The notes under the pieces were generated by a model. That model saw only the letters and a program-made list of their open reading frames with translations. It made no database searches and was not told where the DNA came from. Shown piece by piece: positions 27,737 to 35,443 of a stretch of 64,000 nt of DNA. Source of the stretch: Pseudomonadota bacterium (GTDB lineage: Bacteria; Pseudomonadota; Alphaproteobacteria; UBA828); the NCBI GenBank assembly GCA_027624955.1, contig JAQBTG010000005.1, forward strand, positions 1 through 64,000, read 5' to 3'. Each line of letters starts with the position of its first letter. The first letter of the stretch is position 1. Made by a program: the position numbers and the translations under genes.

Positions 27737-28612
27737 TTGATTTCCCGCCCCGTCATCGGCGTGTTGTTTGCGGTCTGCGCCGGATTATGTTTCTCCAGCG
27801 GCGGTTTTTTCGTGCGCTCGGTTTCCATCGACCGTTGGGAAATCATCGCCCTGCGCTGTTTTTTTGCCGCCATCGCGGTCGCTCTCATCTTTGTCGCCCG
27901 CGAGCGCGGCCGCACGCTGGCCTCCCTGCGCGCATCGGCACTGCCGAGCCTGATCATCGGGTTGATTACCGGCTGGGCGATCATCGCCTTTGTGATGGCC
28001 ATGCAGATGACTCTGGTGGCCAACGTCACGGCGATCATGACCACGTCGACCCTTATCGTGGCGTTGCTCGCCCGCCCGTTCCTTGGCGAACGGGTCGCCG
28101 CACATACTTGGCTCGCCATGATCGGAGGATTGTGCGGCATCGGTGTCATGTTCTCCGGCGCGGCGGGGTTGGGTGGCCTGTACGGAAATCTGCTGGCTTT
28201 TTCCGTTGCCGCCTCGATCGCCCTGCAAACACTGGTGGCGCGCAAATTCCGCGATGTGCAGATGGAGCCGGCCGTTTTTGTGGCGGCGTTGGTGGCCGGA
28301 TTTGCCGCGCTGCCTCTGGCGCTTCCGCTGCAGGCCGGCGGTCATGATATCGCCATGATGGCCGCCTTTGGTGTGCTGCAACTCGCGCTGCCGCTCACAC
28401 TATATTTTTACGCCGCGCGCTTTCTCCCAGCGCCAACGCTGATTTTTGTGGTGCTGATCGATGCCGTGTTCGCGCCGATTTGGGTGTGGCTCGGTTTTGA
28501 CGAGGTGCCGACCCGGCTCGTCCTTATCGGCGCCGGTCTCATTTTGGCCTCGGTCGCCTTCAATGCCGGGCTGAGCTTGCGCAATTTTCGGCGCGCGACC
28601 GGCGCTTTTTAA
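27737..28612 (+). CDS. EamA/DMT-family transporter
   Basis: The 291-residue membrane protein has about ten hydrophobic segments arranged as two EamA repeats (about 5-140 and 150-285), typical of drug/metabolite transporters that export amino acids or other metabolites. No ATG is available near the start; TTG at 27737, preceded by a G-rich stretch, gives the complete first helix (PVIGVLFAVCAGLCFSSGG). It follows the amidase by 37 bases and could export or import a pathway compound; that is inference. Confidence 0.87.
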   Translation: MISRPVIGVLFAVCAGLCFSSGGFFVRSVSIDRWEIIALRCFFAAIAVALIFVARERGRTLASLRASALPSLIIGLITGWAIIAFVMAMQMTLVANVTAIMTTSTLIVALLARPFLGERVAAHTWLAMIGGLCGIGVMFSGAAGLGGLYGNLLAFSVAASIALQTLVARKFRDVQMEPAVFVAALVAGFAALPLALPLQAGGHDIAMMAAFGVLQLALPLTLYFYAARFLPAPTLIFVVLIDAVFAPIWVWLGFDEVPTRLVLIGAGLILASVAFNAGLSLRNFRRATGAF

Positions 28613-28670
28613 CGCCGGGCCATTCGGTCAGTGGTCCGGTGCCAAAGCCTACTGGGCTAGGGAGGATAAA

Positions 28671-28988
28671 ATGATCGTCGTAATTTTTGAAGTCCAGCCG
28701 ACTAAAGCTGGAGCTCCGCGCTATTTCGATCTAGCCGCCGAACTCCGGCCGGAACTTGAGAAACAGGACGGATTCATATCCATCGAACGTTTCGAGAGCC
28801 TGGCCACGCCCGGTAAGTTCGTCTCGATATCCTACTGGCGCGATGAGGCTGCCGTCGTGGCGTGGCGCGGCCATGATGGCCATGCCGCGGCACAGGCCCT
28901 GGGGAAAAGCGAACTCTTCGCCGACTACCGCATCATGGTGGCGCAATCGTTGCGCGTTTACGGCCCCGAGGGCGCCGCGCGGGAATAG
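28671..28988 (+). CDS. antibiotic biosynthesis monooxygenase (ABM) fold protein
   Basis: This 105-residue ferredoxin-like-fold protein shows IVVIFEVQPTKAG, GFISIERFESLATPGKFVSI, SYWRDEAAVVAWR and a C-terminal LRVYGP, the usual order of the ABM family. Members range from haem-degrading to quinol monooxygenases, and many have no known role. AGGGAGG lies 7 bases before the ATG. It is convergent with infA. Confidence 0.9.
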   Translation: MIVVIFEVQPTKAGAPRYFDLAAELRPELEKQDGFISIERFESLATPGKFVSISYWRDEAAVVAWRGHDGHAAAQALGKSELFADYRIMVAQSLRVYGPEGAARE

Positions 28989-29008
28989 TGGGCGTTTCGA
29001 GATCGGCG

Positions 29009-29227
29009 CTATTTGTGGCGGAAAGTGATCCGGCCCTTGGTCAAATCATAGGGCGTCATTTCGACATCGACCTTATCGCCGACCAGAACGCGGATGCGGA
29101 ATTTGCGCATCTTGCCGGCGGGGCGTGCGATGATTTCGTGATCGTTCTCGAGTTTCACCCGGAACATCGTGTCAGGCAGCTTCTCCGTGACCGTGCCCGA
29201 AAATTCTAGCAGTTCTTCTTTGGCCAT
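29009..29227 (-). CDS. infA: translation initiation factor IF-1
   Basis: This 72-residue S1/OB-fold protein is essential for initiation; it binds the ribosomal A site of the 30S subunit. The sequence is nearly the family consensus: [40 protein letters not shown] and [12 protein letters not shown] at the end. A GAAGG Shine-Dalgarno precedes the ATG. It is a lone gene with its own promoter (29283-29312). Confidence 0.98.
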   Translation of the reverse strand: MAKEELLEFSGTVTEKLPDTMFRVKLENDHEIIARPAGKMRKFRIRVLVGDKVDVEMTPYDLTKGRITFRHK

Positions 29228-29282
29228 TTTGCCTTCTATCAGTTTATCGCGATTGCGCCCTCTCAGAGCGCGTTACGGGCGC

Positions 29283-29312
29283 ACTATAGGGTGGTGAAAT
29301 CATTCCTGTCCA
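29283..29312 (-). promoter_or_regulatory. probable infA promoter
   Basis: Read on the minus strand, TGGACA (29307-29312) and TATAGT (29283-29288) are separated by 18 bases, close to the sigma-70 consensus. A start around 29276 would give a leader of about 50 bases before the infA ATG. Confidence 0.55.
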
Positions 29313-29361
29313 GCCAAAGGCGCGTTTGGTCGGTGTGACGGTGCTGGCAAAGGATCGGGTT

Positions 29362-29640
29362 TCAACCGATCGTAAGCGGCGTTTCTTCGCGCTCGCCGAT
29401 CAGAATCACAACCGATATCCGGCGCACAGCCGCCTACTCACGACGACGCAGTCAGGTGCAAAACACCATACCAACCATCTTGTCCAAGTGCAGATCGCAG
29501 ATGATCACATCCGGATTCGGCCGTCTGTGGTCAGGGAAGTGACGCGACGCCCCTGGATCGACGCCGAACAGCGCACGGATTGCTTGGGGACGGCGAATAT
29601 ACCCAAAAAATTCGTGTAATTGGTCAACGCACGCCGAACA
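29362..29640 (-). pseudogene. decayed response-regulator receiver domain
   Basis: One minus-strand frame reads PDVIICDLHLDKMVGMVF, the phospho-Asp strand of a receiver domain. After two in-frame stops (near 29452 and 29434) it continues VRRISVVILIGERE, the next conserved strand of the same fold at about the right distance (32 residues from Asp to the Thr/Ser position, here Ile). The rest is unrecognisable. The stops and the missing start and end indicate a relic, not a working gene. The 5' limit is approximate. Confidence 0.5.
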
Positions 29641-29760
29641 TCGAATGTTTAATATTATTCGTCTTCGCAGGCCGAATGCGTGATCATCATTTCGGGCGCT
29701 TTGGTTAGAATAAGAAACAGACGTCCGTTCATTGCTGCGAAACCCTGGAGAATAATCCAC

Positions 29761-31479
29761 ATGTCAGAAAATGCTTTCGAGGCTGCCGGCATCCGCGCCG
29801 AGATGAACGTCGCTATTACCATGCGCGACGGCGTGACCCTTCGGGCAAATATTTTTCGCCCGGCGGAAGGTGGGCCTGTGCCGACGCTGGTGTTGCGCAT
29901 TCCCTATAACAAGGATGCCGCACAAACATACGTCTATGCTCATCCTGCCTGGTATGCGCGCCACGGCTACGCCGTTCTGGTGCAGGATTCGCGCGGGCGC
30001 TACGCTTCGGAGGGCGAATTTTATCCCCTCCGCCTTGATGGCGAAGACGGCTTTGACACCATCGAATGGTGCGCCGCGCAACCGTGGTGCGACGGCAAGG
30101 TGGGGAGCTACGGCTTCTCAATTCCCGGCATCAACCAATTGCTTGCCGCCCATCTGCGGCCGCCGGCGTTGACAACGGCAATTCCGGCGTTTTATCCGTC
30201 CGGCCTGCATGATGGATTTGTTTATCGTGGCGGCGCCTTAGCGCTAGCGACGTTGGCGCAGTGGGCTGTGGTGATTGCCGCAGACGCAGCGATCCGCAAA
30301 GGCGATTCCGAAGCACTGGCTCAAGTCGTGCCGGCGGACCAACTATCAGGCAAGTGGCATCCGGGAACGCCCCTGAAGGACACCCCGTTCTTTACGACGC
30401 CCGATTCGCTGCCATTTATTGCCGATTATTTGGCTCACCCTGCGCAGGATGAGTATTGGCAGGAATGGCATTTGCCGTCGCGCCTGGACAGCATCGATAT
30501 CCCCTGCCTCCATATCAGCGGCTGGTATGACACTTTCATCGCCAAGACGATGGAGAGCTACGAGACTCTTTCGACAGCAGCGCGGGCGGAGCATCGCTTG
30601 CTGGTTGGGCCGTGGTACCACATTCCTTGGACACAGCAAGTGGGTGCTATCGATTATGGATGGGAGGCACGCAATTTCGTCGACGACTATCAAATCGCCT
30701 GGTTCGACGCCCAGCTCAAAGGAGATCGCAGCAAACTCGACGCTCTTCCCATGGTGCGCATTTTTGTGACTGGCGCCAATGAATGGCGAGATTATGATGC
30801 GTGGCCATTGGCCGGGACCTCGGCAGAGCCTTGGTATCTGCATAGCGGCGGGCGAGCCAACTCATTGTCGGGTGACGGGTCGTTGTCGCGACAGGCACCC
30901 GGCGAAGAAGGCGCCGATTTCTTTATCTACGGCCCAGAGGGGCCGGTCGAGAGCCTGGGCGGCCATTCCTGTTGCCTGCCCGACCGCGCGCCGATGGGCC
31001 CAGAAGATCAGCGCCAGGTCGAGTACCGCAACGACGTTCTGGTCTACAGTTCGGCGCCGCTTGAGGCGCCGCTCTTCATTGCCGGTAAAGTGAACGCGGT
31101 GTTGCACGCCGCCAGCTCGGCAGTGGACACCGACTTTACTGTCAAACTTTGCGATGTGGCGCCCGATGGCACGGCCATCAACATCACCGAAGGCATCATC
31201 CGCGCCCGTTACCGTGAATCGCTTGAGCGTGAAGTGATGCTGGTACCCAACGCAATATACGAATTCACCATTGCCGCCGGGGTTGCGTGCCACCGTTTTG
31301 CTGCCGGGCACCGCGTCCGAATGGAAGTGTCGAGCAGCAACTTCCCACATTTCGACCGCAATCCAAACAACGGCAAGCCGTTCGGTGAGGATGACGTGAT
31401 GGTGACAGCGAGCCAAACTGTGTTCCACGATTCAGTCCGGCCGTCTCACATCGAATTGCCAGTGGTCGCGGGGGGATAG
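29761..31479 (+). CDS. CocE/NonD family hydrolase (X-Pro dipeptidyl-peptidase type)
   Basis: The 572-residue serine hydrolase has an alpha/beta core with nucleophile Ser120 in GSYGFSIPG, the HGYAVLVQDSRGRYASEGEF block, WYDTFIAKTMESY and a C-terminal jelly-roll domain (about 330-570) as in cocaine esterase. Family members cleave esters or acyl-amide bonds. There is no signal peptide, so it is cytoplasmic. GGAGA precedes the ATG at 29761. It appears monocistronic. Confidence 0.92.
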   Translation: MSENAFEAAGIRAEMNVAITMRDGVTLRANIFRPAEGGPVPTLVLRIPYNKDAAQTYVYAHPAWYARHGYAVLVQDSRGRYASEGEFYPLRLDGEDGFDTIEWCAAQPWCDGKVGSYGFSIPGINQLLAAHLRPPALTTAIPAFYPSGLHDGFVYRGGALALATLAQWAVVIAADAAIRKGDSEALAQVVPADQLSGKWHPGTPLKDTPFFTTPDSLPFIADYLAHPAQDEYWQEWHLPSRLDSIDIPCLHISGWYDTFIAKTMESYETLSTAARAEHRLLVGPWYHIPWTQQVGAIDYGWEARNFVDDYQIAWFDAQLKGDRSKLDALPMVRIFVTGANEWRDYDAWPLAGTSAEPWYLHSGGRANSLSGDGSLSRQAPGEEGADFFIYGPEGPVESLGGHSCCLPDRAPMGPEDQRQVEYRNDVLVYSSAPLEAPLFIAGKVNAVLHAASSAVDTDFTVKLCDVAPDGTAINITEGIIRARYRESLEREVMLVPNAIYEFTIAAGVACHRFAAGHRVRMEVSSSNFPHFDRNPNNGKPFGEDDVMVTASQTVFHDSVRPSHIELPVVAGG

Positions 31480-31483
31480 TAAA

Positions 31484-31508
31484 ACCGGCCTGAATTGAAA
31501 TGGCCGGT
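31484..31508 (+). terminator. perfect 7-bp inverted repeat after the CocE gene
   Basis: ACCGGCC at 31484-31490 and GGCCGGT at 31502-31508 can form a GC-rich hairpin with an 11-base loop, right after the hydrolase stop. No T-run follows, so it is at best a weak or Rho-assisted terminator. Confidence 0.35.
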
Positions 31509-31541
31509 AGTGCACACAGTTATTAAAAAAGGAATCTAGCC

Positions 31542-32102
31542 ATGATCGCTTTGAAAGGCATTGCGGGCATCTTCGTAGGCATCGCCATGGCGCTGGTCGC
31601 AGGAAGCAGCTTCGCGGCGGATGCACCGATGCGCGGCGAAGGCATGCAGGCGGGCCTGTCGATCGAATATTTCTACAACGATTTCCGCCATATTGACGAC
31701 GTCATCGAATTTGCCAGATTTAACGAATCGGCGTCAGGCGAACCCCTGCCCAACGTCGATTTTCGCGGTGGTTCGGGCAAACCGGTGCTCAACCAGAAAC
31801 ACAAAAACCTCGTCGCGGCGATGATCACTGGCTATATCAATTTTCCCAGCCCTGGCACGTATCGGTTCAAAATTCGCTCAAACGACGGTGTGCAGCTCAC
31901 CATTGGCGGTATCACGTTGCATGAGGACCCGGAGCCCCATCCAGACCGGACCTCAGATGCCGTGTCGTTTACGGCGCGTGAAGCTGGCTGGGTGCCGATC
32001 GCCATCGTCTATTATGAGCGCAAAGGAAGCTGGGCCATCGAGCTGAGTTGGCAACAGGACGGTGAATTTATCGCCGTACCGGCTTCTCATTTTGCGAATT
32101 GA
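31542..32102 (+). CDS. exported PA14-domain protein
   Basis: This 186-residue protein has a Sec signal peptide (about 1-25, cut near SSFAAD) followed by a single PA14 domain: LSIEYFYNDFRHIDDV, INFPSPGTYRFKIRSNDGVQ, LTIGG and GSWAIELSWQ. PA14 is a beta-barrel that commonly binds carbohydrates and normally accompanies a catalytic domain; here it stands alone, so a binding or adhesion role is likely. It ends 145 bases before the Rieske operon. Confidence 0.85.
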   Translation: MIALKGIAGIFVGIAMALVAGSSFAADAPMRGEGMQAGLSIEYFYNDFRHIDDVIEFARFNESASGEPLPNVDFRGGSGKPVLNQKHKNLVAAMITGYINFPSPGTYRFKIRSNDGVQLTIGGITLHEDPEPHPDRTSDAVSFTAREAGWVPIAIVYYERKGSWAIELSWQQDGEFIAVPASHFAN

Positions 32103-32152
32103 GAAGCTCGATAATTGTGTATTGAAAGCCCAAAGCCGAACTGGATTTTGAA

Positions 32153-32180
32153 ACAATCATCAGTCTATGATTGTCTGATG
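32153..32180 (+). promoter_or_regulatory. two overlapping palindromes before the Rieske operon
   Basis: ACAATCAT at 32153-32160 pairs with ATGATTGT at 32167-32174 (6-base loop). CATCAG at 32158-32163 pairs with CTGATG at 32175-32180. The two hairpins exclude each other. This could be a dimeric operator, a terminator of the PA14 gene, or an attenuator-like switch. No T-run follows. Confidence 0.4.
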
Positions 32181-32247
32181 ACTTGAATGCGTTAAGTTTG
32201 TTGCCGAGCAGCAGGGCAAGACGTGAATCGCGGGTTTTGGGGGATCA

Positions 32248-32490
32248 ATGGAAACCGCACGTACGCTAATCGATATCGTCGTGATCTGGGGTTGGATCGG
32301 CCTTGGCGTCGCAACCGCGTTTCTCCTGTTCGGCATTGAGCGAATCGACCCGTCGGCAGAGCGGTCATACGCTTTTCGCCCCCTGCTCATTCCCGGGCTT
32401 ATCGTGCTGTGGCCATTGGTTTTGCTGCGCTGGTATTCCCTTGAACGCAGCAAATCCGGAAAGCATAAAGATGCAACGCCGACACCGTAA
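32248..32490 (+). CDS. small membrane protein, first gene of the Rieske operon
   Basis: This 80-residue protein has two hydrophobic segments (about 8-28 and 46-62) separated by GIERIDPSAERSYAFRPLL, and a basic, hydrophilic tail. No family is certain. The next gene starts 20 bases before its stop, so translation is likely coupled. GGGGGATCA precedes the ATG. Confidence 0.72.
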   Translation: METARTLIDIVVIWGWIGLGVATAFLLFGIERIDPSAERSYAFRPLLIPGLIVLWPLVLLRWYSLERSKSGKHKDATPTP

Positions 32491-32629
32491 TGCGCACGCC
32501 CGCATGTGGGTGATTCTTGCCCTGGCGTTGCCGGCTATCCTGATCGCGGCGTTTGCGATCCGCCAGGTCGGACCCACTGAACAAGCGGCGGTGAAGATCG
32601 AACCGATGGCCGAGGCGAGTGAAAAATGA
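32471..32629 (+). CDS. single-helix small membrane protein (52 residues)
   Basis: An ATG at 32471 opens a frame with a basic start (MQRRHRNAHAR), one membrane helix (about 12-31, MWVILALALPAILIAAFAI) and a short acidic tail. Its stop overlaps the start of the Rieske fusion gene (ATGA), and it overlaps the preceding gene by 20 bases. This tight packing is the main support. Function is unknown. Confidence 0.6.
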   Translation: MQRRHRNAHARMWVILALALPAILIAAFAIRQVGPTEQAAVKIEPMAEASEK

Positions 32630-33681
32630 GCGTGCGCTATCACCCTGTCGGCTGGAACCGAAACAAGATAATTTACGATCTTGTTCTGCTCTGCGCCGTT
32701 GCCGGATACATCCTGCTTTTTCTGAAAATCGCGCCGTCTTTTCAGGATGTGACCCGGCCGTTTAGCGGCGCCATCCTTCGCGGCCAAGCGTTCGGCACCT
32801 GCACCTTCCTCTTGTTGACGATCATTCTATGCATCGGCCCGCTGGCGCGGCTCGATCCGCGCTTTTTGCCGCTGCTGTATAATCGCCGCCATTTCGGCGT
32901 CTTGACCTGCGCTTTGGCGTTTACCCATGCCAGCCACATGGTGAGCATTTATTTTTCGTTCAGCCCGCTCAACAAATATGCCGCGGTGCTGGCGAGTAAT
33001 ACGAGCTACGGCCAGATCCTCGGTTTCCCGTTCGAAAGTTTTGGCATTTTCGCATTGTTTGTCCTGCTCGTCATGGCAGTGACGAGCCACGATTTTTGGC
33101 TCAGTTTTCTCACGCCGCCGATGTGGAAGGCGATCCACATGTCGGTCTATCTCGCCTATGTGGCAGTGGTTCTGCATGTTGCGCTCGGCTACCTCCAATC
33201 TGCGCAAAATCCGCTCTTCGCGGTCATCGTCGCAATTGGCGCGGTCAGCGTCGCCGCACTTCACTTTGTCGCAGGCCGTATCGAGAGATCAAAAGATCAA
33301 GATTATCCCGAGCCTGCCGAGGAGGCGCCTTGGATCGTGGTCGGCCGGGCGGAAAGCATTCCCGAAGACCGGGCAATCATTGTTGCCGTCGAAGGTGGCG
33401 AGCGGGTTGCCATATTTCGTTATGACGGCAAGCTTTCGGCGGTGGCGAATGTTTGCGCCCACCAGAACGGGCCGCTTGGTGAAGGGCGCATTCTCTTTGG
33501 CTGCATTACCTGCCCCTGGCACGGGTTTCAGTACCGCCCCGAAGACGGTTGTGCGCCGCCGCCCTTCACCGAAAAAATTGCCACCTACCAGCTAAAACTC
33601 GTAGGCGATCAAATCCTGCTCGACCCGAGGCCCAATGCGCCGGGCACGCCCGTCGAGCCGCTGCAATACGCGAAGGCTTAA
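32626..33681 (+). CDS. ferric-reductase-like membrane domain fused to a Rieske [2Fe-2S] domain
   Basis: The 351-residue protein has about six membrane helices (20-215) with paired histidines His101/His104 and His171/His184, placed to bind haem as in ferric-reductase-like (FRD) domains. Residues about 235-335 form a Rieske domain with Cys277-Ala-His279 and Cys296-Pro-Trp-His299 as cluster ligands. It therefore looks like a membrane electron-transfer protein linking haem b and a 2Fe-2S cluster. No flavin/NAD domain is present, so the electron donor is unknown. Confidence 0.85.
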   Translation: MSVRYHPVGWNRNKIIYDLVLLCAVAGYILLFLKIAPSFQDVTRPFSGAILRGQAFGTCTFLLLTIILCIGPLARLDPRFLPLLYNRRHFGVLTCALAFTHASHMVSIYFSFSPLNKYAAVLASNTSYGQILGFPFESFGIFALFVLLVMAVTSHDFWLSFLTPPMWKAIHMSVYLAYVAVVLHVALGYLQSAQNPLFAVIVAIGAVSVAALHFVAGRIERSKDQDYPEPAEEAPWIVVGRAESIPEDRAIIVAVEGGERVAIFRYDGKLSAVANVCAHQNGPLGEGRILFGCITCPWHGFQYRPEDGCAPPPFTEKIATYQLKLVGDQILLDPRPNAPGTPVEPLQYAKA

Positions 33682-33683
33682 AC

Positions 33684-34460
33684 ATGGCGAAACGCGAATC
33701 CGTATTTTTTGTCGGCTGGCTCAATTCGATCCCGCGGCCGCTCGCGCTATTTCTTCTGTGCATCGCATTTCTTGCCATCGGCGGTTTGAGCGGTATAGGT
33801 TTTAGCTTAGGCAGCAGCGTCAACGATCCTGGTGATGGAAACTTCGCCTGGAAAGACGGATACCAAAAGGCGAGCGGTATTTTGGTCGCCAAGCCCTACC
33901 CGATTCTTCGCCTTCGGCCTGACGATATGAACCCGAAGGCGCGCACCGTCATGCTGACCGTACCCGGCAAGCGCGGCATCGAGGGCAAATATGCCAAACT
34001 CTTGGGCAAGCCTGTCGATGCCGGCGGGTTCTGGTTCAAACGTGGATCGATCGACATGCTCCAGATACAGGGCAAGATAGCCCTCAAAGCGCCTGTGCAG
34101 GAGGAAGGCAAAGAGATTATCGCATTTGTGCCGGCGCCGCCGGTGTCGCTTGGCCGCTGGCGGCTGGTCGGAGAAATTTGCGACGGCAAGTGCTATACGG
34201 GCGCCATGTCGCCCGGCGATGGGCTGGCCCACAAAGCATGCGCCAATCTTTGCATTACGTCCGGTGCGCCGCCGGTATTCGTGAGCACCGGTTCGGTCGA
34301 GGGGACAGAATTTTTTCTCATGGCCGATCCGGACGGCGGACCGCTGCCCGATCGTTTTCGTGATCTGACCGCCGTGCTGGTGGAACTCGAAGGCGAGGTG
34401 GAACGCTTGGACGATCTCCTTATTTTCAAAGTCGACCTAGCGCAAGCGAAGGTGTTTTGA
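33684..34460 (+). CDS. membrane-anchored protein with a conserved-looking Cys/His motif
   Basis: The 258-residue protein has one N-terminal membrane anchor (about 18-42) and a large soluble domain predicted outside. A striking segment carries Cys166, Cys170, His183, Cys186 and Cys190 (GEICDGKCYTGAM, then HKACANLCI), which looks like a metal or cofactor site or disulfides. Its gene starts 2 bases after the Rieske fusion. I recall similar motifs beside Rieske genes elsewhere but cannot name a family. A partner role in the same redox complex is inference. Confidence 0.75.
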   Translation: MAKRESVFFVGWLNSIPRPLALFLLCIAFLAIGGLSGIGFSLGSSVNDPGDGNFAWKDGYQKASGILVAKPYPILRLRPDDMNPKARTVMLTVPGKRGIEGKYAKLLGKPVDAGGFWFKRGSIDMLQIQGKIALKAPVQEEGKEIIAFVPAPPVSLGRWRLVGEICDGKCYTGAMSPGDGLAHKACANLCITSGAPPVFVSTGSVEGTEFFLMADPDGGPLPDRFRDLTAVLVELEGEVERLDDLLIFKVDLAQAKVF

Positions 34461-34462
34461 CG

Positions 34463-34705
34463 ATGCCGCGCATCGCCTGGATGGCGCTTGGCATCGTCGC
34501 GACAGCAGCGTTTGGCTATGCTTCCTATTGGGTGTGGTTGGAGGTGCAAGTACAGATTCGCGGCACGTTCATCTCCAGCTTCGGAATTTTTGCCGCCGTC
34601 ATCGCGGCATTTATATTCCTGAGTCTCATTCAGTTTGCCATCGATTTTGCCGGTCGTATCGCCACCCGGCTGGGCAAATCGCCGCCAGAAAATTCGCCGA
34701 ACTGA
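34463..34705 (+). CDS. small two-helix membrane protein, last gene of the Rieske operon
   Basis: This 80-residue protein has two membrane segments (about 5-25 and 40-62) and a basic tail. The ATG at 34463 lies 2 bases after the previous stop; a TTG at 34457 overlapping that stop is an alternative. Only one base separates its stop from the convergent SDR gene. Confidence 0.72.
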   Translation: MPRIAWMALGIVATAAFGYASYWVWLEVQVQIRGTFISSFGIFAAVIAAFIFLSLIQFAIDFAGRIATRLGKSPPENSPN

Positions 34706-35410
34706 TTATCCGCCGTTGCCATAGACGGTGAGAAGAGCGCCACGCGTTACGTTGTTTTCAGGTGATGCCAGAAACGCAATGGCGTTGGCGATATCCGCGA
34801 CCTTCGGCCAACTCGCATGATCGGCATCTGGCATCGCTTCACGGTTGACCCGGGTGTCCATGATCGATGGCACCACGCCATTGACCCAAATATTCTCAGC
34901 CGCCAGTTCTTCGGCTAAGCTTTCAGTCAGCACCGCAACTGCGGCCTTGCTCGCAGCGTACGCAATCATGCCGGCGCCGGATCGTGGCTCCAAGGCCGGG
35001 CGGGCAAGCACGTTGACGATGCGTCCGCCCACCGGGCCGTCCGGGGCAACGCTTCTGGCGCGTATCTTTGCCGCCGCTTCCCGGCAACATAGAAAGCAGG
35101 TCACGGCATTCATGTTGATCTGTTCCAGGAAGTCGCTCTTGGAGGTCTCGCTGAACGGCGCCATGGCAAATCCGCCGGCGGTATGGATGGAAGCGAAAAT
35201 ATCGGGCAGGCTGGCGTAGAACGCTTGCACACTATCTTCGTCGGTCAGATCTATGCCGCCATGAAATTCCACGCGGGGGTTGTCGCTTTCTCGATCACTT
35301 CGGCTCGGTATATGGCAGACCGCCCCGGCCTCCGTTAATTGTCCAACTACCGCGGAGCCAAGCGCGCCGGCACCTCCCGTGACGACGACGTGCAACCCAT
35401 CAAAATTCAT
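34706..35410 (-). CDS. short-chain dehydrogenase/reductase (SDR)
   Basis: The 234-residue Rossmann protein has the cofactor motif TGGAGALGS (11-19) and the active-site Tyr151/Lys155 in YAASK. The usual catalytic Ser about 13 residues before the Tyr is not apparent (the strand reads IVNVLARPALEPRSG), so activity may be altered. It sits upstream of the fused-permease ABC genes but reads toward the Rieske operon. Substrate unknown. Confidence 0.9.
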   Translation of the reverse strand: MNFDGLHVVVTGGAGALGSAVVGQLTEAGAVCHIPSRSDRESDNPRVEFHGGIDLTDEDSVQAFYASLPDIFASIHTAGGFAMAPFSETSKSDFLEQINMNAVTCFLCCREAAAKIRARSVAPDGPVGGRIVNVLARPALEPRSGAGMIAYAASKAAVAVLTESLAEELAAENIWVNGVVPSIMDTRVNREAMPDADHASWPKVADIANAIAFLASPENNVTRGALLTVYGNGG

Positions 35411-35443
35411 TCACCCATGCTCCCCCGTTTGGCGGTTCGCTAC

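Noticed and set aside
29326-29619. Plus-strand frame opposite the response-regulator relic
   Set aside because: The translation is His/Arg/Thr-rich without motifs; the minus strand shows recognisable receiver strands.
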